From: Rhizomys pruinosus
Taxonomy: Eukaryota > Chordata > Mammalia > Rodentia > Spalacidae
Length of the DNA stretch: 64,000 bases
Assembly: GCA_009823505.1 (NCBI GenBank)
Contig: VZQC01010550.1
Location: 2,350,560-2,414,559 of the forward strand
Direction: 5' to 3'
Under the pieces are notes generated by a model, which saw only the letters and a program-made list of their open reading frames with translations, searched no databases and was not told where the DNA came from. Made by a program: the position numbers and the translations under genes. Every line of letters starts with the position of its first letter. The stretch's first letter is position 1. Shown here one piece after another: positions 46,720 to 59,245 of the stretch.

Positions 46720-47930
46720 TTCGTAATGATTTTGGTTCTTTTTTCCGTGTGTTTGCTGAAACCGAGTGTTTTTATCTGTGGGATTATATTACTTTAGAAG
46801 CTAGGTATTTGAGCTTCTTGTCTGCAACATCACGGAGAAACGGAGTTTCAAAAACTGTGGGGTTTTTTGGCTTTAAACTTTTCCCCTTCAAAGTTTTTTT
46901 TTTTTTAACTTTCTGAAAGGGAAGTATAGTTTTGTTATTTTAAAAAAGTAATTTTGATTTGAAAGAGAAAGAGGGGCAAAAATAAAAAAGAATTCCTGGA
47001 AAATAAATGACAAAATACACCGTAGACTGGAAGTGGAAACTTAATGATAGAAGCCAATGTTGGAATACGATATCTTAACTCGGAGTTTTCAAAAATGTAG
47101 AAGCCAGGCACGGTAGTGTACATCTGTTCTGCACTTAGAAGGGTGAGGCAACATTTCAAGTTTCAGGCCAGCTTGGGTTATGTAGTGAAACTTTGCCTCA
47201 AAATCAAAAAAGTGATTGTAGGTGTCTTTTGGCTCTCCATTAGTAATGCTTGCCCAAATTAATTTAGAAGCACATTGGACTCAATATAAATAATAATACA
47301 GCTTTTCCTTTGGTAGTTAAGGTCTGAAATGAAAGATTGGAAAGTATGTATTTTTTCCTACATTGTCTCACTTTGTCCTCAAGCTTATGATGTCTTCCCT
47401 CAGCCTCCTGAGTGCTGGGATGTACAGGTGTGTGCCATACATACTGGAAGATAGGTAGTATCTTTTGATTAAAACAGTAACAAATATGTGTGTACAGGAA
47501 TGGCAAGTCTAGGCAACTTTCTTTTCCATTAGGGGTGTAAAACATATCTCAAATAATAGTGCTTTACCAAAATCCCTAAGGTAAGTAAATTGCATATCAG
47601 TATAATAGACTGCTTCTAAGCCATCAAACTTGGTGAGGAAGAATGTTGACTTGGTACCCTTCTCTCAGTTAAAACCCTGCAGAATCTGTTGTTTTTATTA
47701 CTTTATGTAAAAAATATTTGGGCTGGGAATGTAGCTCAGTTGGCAGAATTCTTGTCTAGTACCTTCATGAAGCACTGGGTTTAGTTCCCCAACACTGCAT
47801 GCAACTGGGCACAGTGGTTCATGGTTGTAATCACAAGCTTTTGGGTAGTAGGATCAGAAATTCAAGGTCATGCCTGAGTTCAGGGCCATGTTGGGATGTA
47901 TGAAAGCCTATCTCAAGAAGAAAAGCATAG
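46720..47930. other. PBRM1 intron 1, mainly single copy
   Basis: AT-rich with an old B1-like piece (47100-47200), a reverse fragment (47355-47445) and an ID/B4-like forward element (47720-47900). No exon seen. Confidence 0.5.
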
Positions 47931-48088
47931 CAGGGCGTGGTGACACACGCCTTTAATCCTAGCACTTGGGAAGCAGAGGCTGGCTGATCTTTGTGAGCTC
48001 AAGGCCAGCCTGGTCTACATAGTGAGCTCTAGGACAGCTGGGGTTACAGGGGGACCCTGTCTCGAAAAGACGAAAAAAAAAAAAAAAA
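47930..48088 (+). repeat. B1 SINE
   Basis: Forward B1 with a 16-base A tail. Confidence 0.85.
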
Positions 48089-48279
48089 CCAAGACAGTAA
48101 CTGAGGCATAGATAAATACCATGCCAATGATAAGGGTACAATTTTTTGAGAATTTGCTTTTTTCTTTTTTGAGGGGTCTTTGAGTAATCTGTTTTCTAAG
48201 ATTTTTAAACCTGTTACAATCCTGAATATTACTGAAAGCAAAGAATACTAAAAATCTGTCCTCACACTTGTATATTGCA

Positions 48280-48800
48280 AAGTAGTCTTTTTAAAAATTT
48301 TATTTATTTTTATATGTATGAATGTACTGTCTGCATGTAGGTTTGTGCACCCATGTAGTGCAATGCAGTGGAGGTCAGAAGAGGGTGTCAGATTCCCCTG
48401 GAACTGGAGTTAAAGACAGTTCTCAGCTGCCATGTGGGTGCTAGGAATCGAAACTGGGTCTTCTTCAAGAGCAGTCGGTGCTCTTAACCACTGAGCTATC
48501 TCTCCAGCCCCAATGAACCCAAATTATTTTAAAGACTACTTTGGGGGGCTGGAGAGATGGCCTAGCGGTTAAGAGCAATGACTGCTTGCTCTTGCAGAGG
48601 ACCCCGGTTTGATTCCCAGCACCCACATGGCAGCTAAGAACTGTCTTTAACTCCAGTTCCAGGGGAATCTGATGCCCTCTTCTGACGTCTGAGGCATTGC
48701 ATGACACGGGTGCACCAATCTACATCCAGACAGTACACTCATATACATAAAAAATAAATAAATAAAATAAATAAATAAAAATTAAAAAAAAATTTGGGTT
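48280..48800. repeat. Inverted B2 pair with exchanged target duplications
   Basis: Reverse B2 (48293-48511) and forward B2 (48545-48790) are separated by a 33-base spacer (48512-48544). The left flank CAAAGTAGTCTTT and the right flank AATTTGGGTTCA both reappear in the spacer, but inverted and each at the wrong element. Reversing the spacer restores a normal direct target duplication around each B2. A spacer inversion is the natural reading. Confidence 0.8.
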
Positions 48801-49019
48801 CACATACATATGTGTATAGAGGACAGAGGTCCATGGCAGTGTCTTCCTCTATTATTTTCTACTTTATTTTTTTCCCTGAGAGAAGGTTACCAAGTCAACA
48901 TTATTCCTCATGAAGTTTGATGGGTCAGTAGCAGTCTATTATACAGATACATAATTTACTTATCTTAGGGATTTTGGTAAAGCACTATTATTTGAGATTA
49001 TGACAAGATCCCTTACTAA

Positions 49020-49750
49020 GTCTTATCCCTGGCATTTTTTTTTTTTTAATCCTCCTGTCTCTACTACCCACTACCTCTGTGGTTATAGGCCTGTCCAACT
49101 GTGCCAAGCTTTTTATTTTAGTCCTGGTGATCTGAACTTGGGTCTTCATGCCTTCATGGCAGGTGCTTTACCAATTGAACTATTTCCTCAGCCCCCTAAA
49201 GTATTTTTTATTAGCCACTATACATTAATACTCATTGTCATAATCTTGGACATATGACTATAAATAAGGCCACCCTGACATCTAGAATTAAATTCCAGAA
49301 TTTCTGCTTGTGAGTAAATAATTGCTAAAGAGATGATTACATGTTTATAGCTTTTTTTGGTTTGTTTGTTTGTTTTTGTATTTTAGACAGGGTCTCCCTG
49401 TAGCCCCAGCTGGCCTGGAACTCACTATGCAGATCAGGTTGGCCCCAATCTGACAGAGATCCACCTGCCTTTGCCAGTCTCCTGAGTCCTGAGGTTAAAG
49501 GTGTGCACTACAACTCCCTGCTCTTATAGGTCATTTTAAAATTATACAAATAAACTTGTTTTAAAGGTCTTATATGCACTTGGAGTGCTTTTTTTTTTTT
49601 TTTTTTTTTTTTGTCTTTCTGAGACAGCTTTGGCTGTCCTAGAACTTGCTATGTAGGCCAGGCTGTCCTTGAACTCACAGAGATCCACCTACCTCTGCCT
49701 CCCAAGTGCTAGGATTAAAGGCATGCACCACCACACCTGTCTTTGAGTGC
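49020..49750 (-). repeat. Old tRNA-derived SINE and two B1 SINEs
   Basis: A diverged reverse element at 49040-49196, reverse B1 at 49375-49522 and reverse B1 with a 22-base T-run at 49590-49742. Confidence 0.7.
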
Positions 49751-49871
49751 ATTTATTAAAAAGATGAACTACATCTTACCAATACCACTACTATTTTGTA
49801 GGATGGGGCTAAAAAAATGAAGAGGACCCTGTTCTTGTACCCAGGCAGCATGTACCTTAAGAGGTTGGAGC

Positions 49872-50315
49872 TTTGGGGCTGGAGAATGGCCTAAGGGTTA
49901 TGAGCGCCGACCGCTCTTACAGAGGACCCGGGTTCGATCCCAGCACCCACTGGCGCCGAGAACCGTCTAAACCCCAATTCCAGAGAACTCCATTTCCAGG
50001 AATCTTGAACCCTCTTCTGACCTCCGCGCATTGCACACACGGGTGCACAGACCTGCATAGCAGACAGTACATTCTACACATACGAAATAAATAAAATTAT
50101 AAAAAAAAAAAGTCATTTTTAAAAAAAAAAAAAAGAAAAAAGAAGTTGAGCTTTTGCAGCCAGGCGTGGTGGCGCATGCCTTTAATCCTAGCACTTGGGA
50201 GGCAGAGACAGGCGGATCTTTGTGAGTTCAAGGCCAGCCTGGTCTACAGAGTGAGTTCCAGGACAGCTGGGGCTACAGGGAGACCCTGTCTCTAAAAGAC
50301 CAAAAAAAAAAAAGA
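49872..50315 (+). repeat. Noisy B2 followed by a clean B1
   Basis: Forward B2 (49872-50110) has many missing single bases, like the error-rich patches elsewhere. Forward B1 (50158-50312) is clean. AGTTGAGCTTT-like flanks recur before, between and after. Confidence 0.8.
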
Positions 50316-50397
50316 GTTGAGCTTTGAAATTTCAAAGTGGTTTCATGTATGTAGTTTCTTCACTGTCAAAAGGATGTATGTATACTTTACTGGTTTG

Positions 50398-50398
50398 T

Positions 50399-50433
<35 letters not shown>

Positions 50434-50436
50434 TAG
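50398..50436. repeat. (TTTA)n microsatellite
   Basis: About nine TTTA units. A diverged SINE fragment follows to about 50640. Confidence 0.9.
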
Positions 50437-50639
50437 GCAAGGTCTCACATATCCCAGGCTCACCACCACCTACTTGCTATATAGCCAAAGAAGACCTTGA
50501 ACTTCTGGTCTTCCTGAATCCACCTCCCCAGTGCTGGCATTATAGGTGTGTACTACCATGCCTGGTTTTATGTGGCACTGGGAATTGAACCCAGAGCCTC
50601 ATACATGTAGGCAACCATTCTTCCAACTGAGCTACATTC

Positions 50640-52320
50640 CTAGGCCTTGTTTTCATTTTAAAGCTAGAGAAACAGATCTGAGAAGTTATGATTCAGGCAG
50701 CATCAAACAGGTAGAAATGGAAGCCCTCGAGTCCTGATTTACTGATTATGTATCCTGTCACCTCCACATTACATACTACAATGTATCTTTTGGATAAGAA
50801 AATTGAAGACTATCCTTAAGCTGCATCTTGTCTTATGAAAGTGTATTAATGATCAAAAGATTTTTGATTCTTACATCATCTGAAGTACAACATAATGCCA
50901 ATAATTTACATTTTTGTCATTTAATTTCCAGTGAATTATAAAAGTAATTTTGAACCACCAAAATAATTGAAGACTTTTTTTCAACCCCTGCTAAACTTAC
51001 ATGTGCTGTCTTTCCAGTGCACATAGGTCTTTAGGAAAGAAAAGTCTTTTCTGATTCGCGGGTGGGGGGAGGAAGAATTATGTAGACTTTGCTCTCATGA
51101 GCCATTCTTGGTTTGTTCCAGCTTGCCAACACTTGGTGTCACATGTGAGCCTGCCACATGTGTTCTCTCTCCATTCCAGCTCTGTGATTGAACTCTGCTC
51201 TTACTGACTAGGGGGCAGTTGGGCAGGCATGCTTCATTCCTGAAATTGACAGTCATTCCATGTGAGTAAAGGGAAACCTCAGTGAGATCCCTCTAAGCAT
51301 ATGAAAGCATTTGGTTTTAAATGAAGAAATGTCAGGTGTACCTGAGAACTGATATGCCTGTTTTCTCTCTTTAGCAGTTCCATTTGAATGTTTTCTGTCT
51401 TCTTATTCATTTATAAGCTCCTGACACTTCTATTTCCCCTTCTCTGCTTGCCCTTCTCTTTCAGTTTTGAGTGTACTAACTGAGTAAGCACTTCTCTCAC
51501 TGGCTTCAGTCGGCCTTCAGACATAATGCGGAGACTGGCTTTTCGAGGTGCTGGTTGTGCTCTGGTAAAGCTGGTAATTAATGATCATCTTCACCCTTTC
51601 TTGTTTCTGTCGTTCTTTGCCTTTCCCTTCGACCATTCTGAAGTTTGTGTTACCCTTTCCACCTGGGTCCCTCATGTGGCCATCAAATTCACCTGTGTCC
51701 TTGTCATAGCTTGTTTACAAGAATTAGTCTTTAACTTCCTTAGCTTATAGAATTGGGGCTAGTTATCAGTTTTTCATAAAGTGAACAACAACAAAAAGAC
51801 TTGGATGGTCTTGGCCCAAGTTTTTGGAAGCTTTTAACTGCTTGGAGTCAATGTCAAACTAATATACTGAGTAACCAAAATGTAGAAGAAGAAACATGAC
51901 CACAGTGGTTCTATTATAAACACAATGCTTTAGTTCAAAGGAAGAACTACAAGACTCCTCTTGTTTTCTCAGGTGCTTACCAGAATTTTTTGTTTGTTTG
52001 TTTTGCTCTTGCTTTCTGTTTCCTGGAAATCCCCAACTGTTCTTTCTATACTACTGGCAACTGGTGCTCTCCTGTTCCTGGTCATTCAGCTGCTAGTGTC
52101 CTAATTTCCTGAATGAATGAATGAAACTGGTCTGTTGCTTATTTTAGTGTTAGGAAAAAGTCCTTTGAAATCACAATACACTGTTTGATACTGTTGTTAA
52201 ATTATATAAGCATTATAGGATTTCCTTGGGTATATATCCTTTATTTGTAGTAGATTATTTCAGTGGTTGTATTTCTTATAGCCAAATGCATATATTACAG
52301 AGTTATATAAACAGTAGTTT
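50640..52320. other. PBRM1 intron 1, single-copy sequence
   Basis: No clear SINE or coding exon. A possible noncoding exon lies at about 51467-51571, between TTTCAG and a GTAAAG donor, but nothing in the sequence confirms it. Confidence 0.35.
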
Positions 52321-52840
52321 CCTATGCCAGGTGTGGTGGCCTAAATACCTTTAATCCCAGCATGGGGAGGTAGAGGCAGGTGGATCTCTGTGAGTTTTTA
52401 GGCCAGCCTGGTCTACATAGCAAGTTTCAGGTCAGCTGGGGCTGCAGGGAGACCCTGTCTCAAAAGGACCAAAGTGGGGGGAATAGTTTCTTAGGAGGGC
52501 TGGAGCTATGTCTCAGGGAGTACAATGCTTACTGTGCAATGCAAGCAGCCACGTAAAAGACAAATGCAATAGTATGCATATGTAGCCCTTCTGGAGGGAC
52601 AGAGGCAAGTGAATTTCAAGGAATCACTGGCTAGTCATTCTTGCCAAATTGGCCAGCTCCAACAAGTTGGAAGCTGGGCATAGAGGCACATGCCTTTTGT
52701 CCCACCACTCAGGAGGAAGAGGCAGGTGCATTTCTGAGATTGAGGCCAGCCTGGTCTACATAGTGGGTTCTAGAACAGCTGGGGCTGCAGGGAGACCCTG
52801 ACTCTAAAAACTTAAAAACAAAACAACACATACACACACA
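52320..52840 (+). repeat. B1 SINEs and a B4-like piece
   Basis: Forward B1 at 52325-52475, a diverged tRNA-like piece at 52495-52650 and a forward B1-like element at 52668-52830. Confidence 0.65.
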
Positions 52841-53744
52841 TACACCCTCCTATAGGAAGACACCCAACATTAACCTTGGGCAGACATAGAGTGCACAAGA
52901 ACAAGGGATAGTTTTTTTGTGGACTGGAGATAAAATTCAGTGTTAGACAGCTTGCCTATCATGTATTAGTCGTAGGCTGCATACCCTGTACTACACACAC
53001 ACACACCAAAAGCAAGTGAACATGTAGTCTAAAGGCAAGAGGAAATACTTGTGAACCTCTCGTGTCCAAGCAGTACCTATGAGCTCACGTATGGTATGCT
53101 CTTGCGAATCACCTAGTGAGGCTTAAAGCTGTTGTCAAAATTTATGGGTATGTTATATAATGTATGATAAAACAGAAGAGCTTAAAGCTTGGGTTACTAT
53201 TTGTACCCAGGTATGGCAAAACTATTGTTTCACAGAGGTATATGTTGTGCATTCTGTTTCGAATGGGGGGAATTCATTTTCAGGGTATTAATTTTAGGGT
53301 ATGTCTACAGTGCTAAAAGAGTCCCTCCTTTTTTTTTTGGACTACTCATTGCCTTATGCATTATTACTATTATGTTGTTTTGTTTTGTTTTTTCTTTTCC
53401 ACATTGTGGCCCACTTAGGTAATGGTCATAATTGTAAGGCATATAGGAAAGCAGAGGAGGCTGCTAAACCTATGGAATGACCTTGGAGCCTCTGTCTCCC
53501 AGGCCTGCCTCAGGGTCTTAGAGATCAGTACCTGTAGCACACTGTCAAATGACTACACATGGGGATTGGGAAACATCATCCCAGGGTAAATCTGGGGCAA
53601 GGAAGTGGTTGAGTCATTTTATAATTATTGTCACACAAATGAGTGTGGTTTTGTTGAATTTGTCCTTGTAAAGTTGATAATGTAGCATGCTGGTAAGAGA
53701 AAGGCCAAAGTATTGAGGTCCAGGCCCTAAATTAACAGAGGAGG

Positions 53745-53990
53745 GCTGGAGAGATGGCCTAGCGGTTAAGAGCGCCGACTGCTCTTACAGAGGACCCGGG
53801 TTCAATCCTCAGCACCCACATGGCGGCCGAGAACCGTCTGAAACTCCAATTCCAGGAGAACTCCAGTTCCAGGGGAATCCGCCACCCTCTTCTGACCTCC
53901 GCGGCCACAGACTTGCATGCAGACAGTACATTCATACACATACGGAAATAAATAAAATTAATGAAAAAAAAATAAAAAAACAGAGGAACA
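53745..53990 (+). repeat. B2 SINE before PBRM1 exon 2
   Basis: Forward B2, clean, flanked by AACAGAGGA(G) on both sides (53734 and 53979). Confidence 0.85.
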
Positions 53991-54118
53991 TGTAGCTAAA
54001 CTCCTGGAATAAACTATCCTATGTGAACCAAAAATCTGGTGGTAGTTGCCCAGCTGAGAGTTGGTGACAGAGTTATAAGAACATGGCTAATTATTTCTTA
54101 TAGAAGAAGTTGGATTCC

Positions 54119-54256
54119 ATGGGTTCCAAGAGGAGAAGAGCTACCTCCCCTTCCAGCAGTGTCAGCGGAGACTTCGATGATGGGCACCATTCTTTGCCCA
54201 CACCGGGCCCAAGCAGAAAAAGGAGAAGACTATCTAATCTTCCAACTGTAGATCCT
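54119..54256 (+). CDS. Pbrm1: PBRM1 exon 2: start codon and residues 1-46
   Basis: Acceptor TTCTTATAG at 54103, ATG at 54119, donor GTAAGT after 54256. It encodes MGSKRRRATSPSSSVSGDFD… ending NLPTVDP, the conserved N-terminus of polybromo-1 (BAF180), with the basic RKRRR cluster at residues 33-37, a likely nuclear localisation signal. PBRM1 is the subunit that defines the PBAF SWI/SNF remodelling complex and reads acetylated histones with six bromodomains. Only the first part of the gene is in the window. Confidence 0.97.
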
Positions 54257-54649
54257 GTAAGTAATTTGAGTTACTATGAGTACAGCCTTCTTTTCCCATG
54301 GTTTGCCTTTCTATTCTTCTTTGGTGAAGCAATTGAATCTCATAGCCTTCTTTTCCTTCATTTGATAGGCTTAACCTTTCTCTGATGAAAAGTATATATT
54401 TAGCCAAAAGTCTTAATAGTAATAGTATAAGTTAATGTTTTGAAACAAAACAGTGTGTCATGCCATATCCTCATTCAGCAATAATTGTGTGCCTGTGAAG
54501 TGGCGAGCACTATTCAGGTGACCGAGATACAGTTATATGGGACACTACCTCCTTTCTCAAATGGATCTTCAATTCCAGTGTAGATTGTAAAAGGTGAACA
54601 ATAAGGTACCATCAGCTTGTGATAAGTGCTAAGATGAAAAGTTTATGAT

Positions 54650-55520
54650 GGGGGCAGTGAGATGACTCAAGGTGCTTTCTGCAAAGCCTCTGAGTTTGAT
54701 CCCCAGGACTCACACAGTGGAAGAAGAGGACTGACTCCTGGAGATTGTCCTCTGACTTGTACACATACACCATGACATGCACACACACACAAAATCAATA
54801 AAAATTCATTTTAAAAGTTTTTTTTTTCTTTTTCAAGTTTGTGATTTAGGCTGTTATGGCTTGAATCTTCTAGAAGGCATCAATCCTGCAGAGGGGGCTG
54901 GGTCATAGAGAAGGTACTGTGTATTACATTACAGAAAAATGGTTGGAAGGAAAAGATTGGTTAACTCTGTCCAGCCAAAGTGTGTTAGGCCTTCATATGT
55001 CATGTTTGGCGAAGCCAGAAGAAGGTGTTGGGTCTCCTGGAAATGGAGTTACTGACAGTCCTTAGCTGCCATGTGGGTGCTGGGAAACTAACCTGGGTTC
55101 TCTCCAAAAGCATCCAGTGCTTTTAACTGGTGAGCTACCTCTCCATCCCCACCCCCCTTTTTTTGAGACAAGGTCATCTTCTGTAGCCCAGGCTAGCCTC
55201 AGATCTACAATCCTGCCTTAGATTCCTGAATGCTACAATTACTGGTGTGTATCAGCTTCAATTACTTTTTTAAAAAGTTACACTATTTCTTTTTAATTAT
55301 AAAGTTTTTTATTTTATGTGTATGAGTATATGCCTGCATGTATAGATGTGCACCACATGCATGCAATATACATGGATACCAGAAGAGGGCATTGGATCTC
55401 CTGGAACTGGAGTTATGGACAATTGATAGGCTCTGTGTGAGTTCTGGGAACTGGACCCAGGTCCTCTGCAAGAGCAGCCAGTGGCCTTAACCACCAAGTC
55501 ATCTCTCCATTGCCAGTTAG
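54650..55520. repeat. Old SINE fragments in PBRM1 intron 2
   Basis: Forward B4-like 54650-54815; reverse B2-like 54995-55148; reverse B1-like 55155-55255; reverse B2-like 55290-55515. Confidence 0.6.
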
Positions 55521-55544
55521 GTTATTTTTAAATAACCCAATGAG

Positions 55545-57780
55545 CTGATTTAATTTTTTTTTTTTTTTTTTTTTTTTGGCTTTTTTCAGACAGGTCTCCT
55601 GTAGCCCAGCTGTCTGGAACTCATCTGTTAGACTAGGGTGGCCTTGAACTTCACAGATCGCCTGCTCTGCTCCAAGTGCAGGATTAAGGGTGCGCACAAC
55701 GCAGCTGTTAATTTTAGAAAATTAGTCAGGTTGATAGGTACGTGTGATTTTTTTTTTTGTTTTTTTTTTTTTTTTTTTGGTCTTTTGGACAGGGTCTCCC
55801 TGTAGCCGACAGCTGTCTGGAGACTCACATTGGGATTCAGCTGGCGTTGGAACTCACAGATCCGCTGCCGTCTGCTCCGAAGTGCTAGGTTAAAAGGGGT
55901 GCGCATCACGCCCGGTCCACCTGTGATTCTTAACACTGCATAGAGAATTGGGTGGGAGGCGATCTGATGAATGGTGACACTTAGATTTTTTTTTTGAGAT
56001 GGTCTCCTGTAGCCTCAGCTATTGTGGAATTTTGCAATGTAGACCAGGCTGGCCTTGACTCACAAGTTCTGCTAATGCTAGGTGATTAAAGAGTGTCACA
56101 TAACTGGCTGAATATTTGCTATCCTTTTTTATGTTGAATTGACTTATTATTTTTTGTCTCTCCTGTGGCTCCTAGTGCTGGGATTGAGGGCGTTTACCAT
56201 CGCAACGTGCAAAGGGTTTTTTTTAATTAATTTTTTTTTGGTTTTTTTGAGACAGGTTTCCTGCCCAGCTGTCCTGGAACTCGTAGACGGCTGGCTTGAA
56301 TTCACAGATCCGCCTGCCTCTACAAGTGCTAGGGTATTTAACGGCGTGTGCCGATGCTGACTTATTTTAAAGAATATATTCTGTTAGCAAATTTTTCAAG
56401 ACTTTGGGTCCATCTGGTAATTTTGGATGTGTCTGTTTTTTTTCTCTATTGCTTTTTTTTTTTTTTTTTTTAATTAAAATTTTTTTTATTTCTGTATGTG
56501 TATGAATGTCTGTCTGATGCAAGCTGTGCACGTGCGTGCAATGCGGGAGTAGAAGAGGGTTTAGGATTCTAGAACGTGGAGTTCTCGGTTGGAGTTCGCG
56601 GGCTCTCGGGCGCCATGTGTGATGGGTGAACCGCGGTCTTGGTAAGAGCGGTCGTGCGTCTTAAACGTAGGCATCTCTCCGCCCTCTATGCCTTTTGGTT
56701 TTTTTTTTTTTTTTTTTTTGTTTGTTGATACAGGGTCTCCTGTAGCCAGCTGTCCTGGATCTCACCTTGTAGACAGGCTGGCCTTGAATCACAAAGATCG
56801 CCTGCCTTTACCTCCCAGTGCTAGGATTAAAGGCGTGCGCACCTACCCGGCATGTGATTTAACACTATAAGGGATTGGGGTGGAGCACAGATTCTGATGA
56901 AGATACCAAAATGATTTTTTTTTTTTCCTTTTGGGAGGGATCCTGTTAGCCTCAGCAGTTGGATTTGCATGTAGACAGGCTGGCTGAGCACAATCTTTGC
57001 TCCAAGTGCTAGGGATAAAGATTGTGCCACTATACTGCTTGATATTTATTTTAGTTTATGTGATTATTTACTTATTTATTTTTGTCTCCCTGTGGCTCCA
57101 GAGTGCTGGAATTGAGGCGTTTACACACACTGGCAAAGGTTTTTTTTCAATTATTTTTTTTTGGTCTTTTTGAGACAGGGTTCCTGTAGCACCAGCTGTC
57201 TGGAATTCTTACCAGGTGGCCTTGAATTCACAAAGTCGCTGCCTCTGTCTCAGTGCTATGTGTAAAGGCGTGTCACATGCTTCATTTTTAGAAATATCCG
57301 TCAGCTTTCAGATTTGGTCCAATTGGTAATTTTTGGGATGTGTCTTTTTTTTCTATGCTTTTTTTTTTTTATTTTTAAGATTTTTTTTATTTCTGTATTG
57401 TATGAATGTATGTCTGCATGCAAGTTGTGCACCCGTGTCGTGCAATGTCCGCGGAAGTCAGAAGAGGTTCGGACCCTAGAAGCTGGAGGTCTCTTGGAAT
57501 GGTATTTCAGAGTGCTCTCGCCTGCCATGTGGTGTGGGGATTGAACCGGTTCTCTTAAGAGCGGTTGGTGCTCTTTACCGCTAGGCCTCTCTCCAGCTCA
57601 TGCCTTTTTTGATTTTTTTTTTTTTTTTTTTTATTTTGGTCTTTCGAGACAGGGTCTCCCTGTAGCCTTGGATGGCCTGGAACTCACTCATAGGTCAGGC
57701 TGGTGGTGAACTCACAAAGATCGCCTGCTCTACCTCCCAAGCTAGGATTTTAAAGGATGCGGCCACCCGCCGGCGGTTTA
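55545..57780. repeat. Error-rich SINE patch with an internal tandem copy
   Basis: A series of reverse B1 and B2 elements, all with frequent missing or extra bases. The order B1 / TGTGATT…AACACT / B1-like / GTGCTGGAATTGAGG-like block / B1 / GGATGTGTCT / B2 / TATGCCTTTT / B1 occurs twice, at about 55740-56830 and 56830-57780. Quality is far below that of neighbouring DNA. Confidence 0.8.
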
Positions 57781-57867
57781 TGTTTTTTTAAATGCAAGGT
57801 TTTGTATCGTACAATCTACTTCAGCTTATGTGCACTTTTTGTTGATGTCGTTTCTTCCTTTATGCAG

Positions 57868-57960
57868 ATGCAGTGTGTCATAGCTCTTATACAAATCCGT
57901 GCTAAAGGATGAGCAGGGCAGACTCCTCTGTGAGCTTTTCATTAGAGCACCGAAGCGAAG
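57868..57960 (+). CDS. Pbrm1: PBRM1 exon 3, frameshifted (93 of 98 expected bases)
   Basis: Acceptor TTTATGCAG and donor GTGAGT are intact, and the 3' part reads DEQGRLLCELFIRAPKR in frame with exon 4. The 5' part, which should encode the IAVCHELYNTIRDYK-type segment before the first bromodomain, has several missing and inserted bases. The exon is 5 bases short, so it joins out of frame. It lies at the edge of the error-rich patch, so this is most probably a sequence error and not gene loss. Confidence 0.9.
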
Positions 57961-57964
57961 GTGA

Positions 57965-58255
57965 GTTCGAAACACACCTGTACAGTTGGAGGATTTAATG
58001 CAGGGTCTATGCTTAAAGTGGAAATTGAGTTTTCCTTCAGAAGAAATGGCTTAAATCTTGGATTGTTTGTTTCAATTCAATTGGGTTCAACAGTTTAGTC
58101 TTTTTCTTTTTTTTTTTTTCCCCCAACTTTTCAGTGATGACAGTTTAGTCTTTTTCCTCTCTCAGTTTAAGTCTTATTGTCAAGATATTAAAACTTCTTT
58201 AAACCCTCAGGTTTTTTTTGTTTTTTGGGTTTTTTGGGGGGTTTTTTTTTTTTTT
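57965..58255. other. PBRM1 intron 3, unique part
   Basis: No repeat or exon. It includes a short direct repeat CAGTTTAGTCTTTTTC at 58091 and 58141. Confidence 0.5.
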
Positions 58256-58257
58256 TT

Positions 58258-59245
58258 AGTCTTTATGTGTATGAATGTACTGTCTGCATGCAGGTCTGTG
58301 CACCCGTGTCATACAGTGCTGCAGAGGTCAGAAGAGGGTGTCGGATTCCCCTGGAACTGGAGTTAAAGATGGCTCTCAGACACCATGTGGGTGCTGGGGA
58401 TCGAACCCGGGTCCTCTGCAAGAGCAGTCAGCACTCTTAACCCCTAGGCCATCTCTCCATCCCCAAAACCTCGAAGTTTTTTTGGTTTTTTGTTTTTGTC
58501 TTTTTGAGACAGGGTCTCCCTATAGCCCCAGCTGTCCTGAAACTCATTATGTAGACCAGGCTGGCCTTGAACTCACAGAGATAACGCCTACCTCTGTCTT
58601 CCAAGTGGTAGAATTGAAGGCATGTGCCACCATGCTCTGCATATTTTTTTTAATTTTTAAAAAATGTATCTGTTATGCCTGCATGTATATGTGCACCAGT
58701 GTCATGCAATGCCCTTGGAGAAAAGAGGGCTTCAGAGTCCCTGGAACTGGAGTTTACACATGGTTGTTAGCTACCATGTGGCTCTTGGAATTCGAACTTG
58801 GGTCTTCTGCAAGAACAGCCAGTGCTCCTAACTGCCAAGCCATCTCTTCAGGCCAAAGCCTTGACAATTTTTAAATTACATTTATTTTGTGTGTATATGT
58901 GTGCATGTATGTGTATGTGCTCATGTGCTATGGTGTGCATGTGGAGGTCAGAGAACAACCTTTAGTTGATTCTCTCCTACATTGTATATCCTAGGGATGT
59001 AATTCAAGTTTTTAGACTTGGTGCCAAGTACATTTATATGCTGAGTCATCTCACTAGCCCAGTTTTATATTTTATTTGATATTCTATATAAAATACATAT
59101 ATTCCCCTCAGAAAAGGGCATCAGATACCCAGGAACTGGAATTAGAGATGGTTGTTAGGCACCATGTAGGTGCTGGGAACCAAACGAGGGTTCTCTGCAA
59201 GAGCAGCCACTGCTCTTAACCGCTGAGCCATCTCCAGCCAATGTA
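58258..59245 (-). repeat. B2, B1 and older B2-like SINEs
   Basis: Reverse B2 58258-58466; reverse B1 58480-58640; reverse B2-like 58660-58852; diverged piece 58865-59062; partial reverse B2 59105-59240. Confidence 0.75.

Noticed and set aside
46109..46726. Overlapping open frames of 167-205 aa in the GNL3/PBRM1 CpG island
   Set aside because: Low-complexity Arg/Gly/Ala/Pro peptides in three frames at once, as expected from GC-rich promoter DNA.
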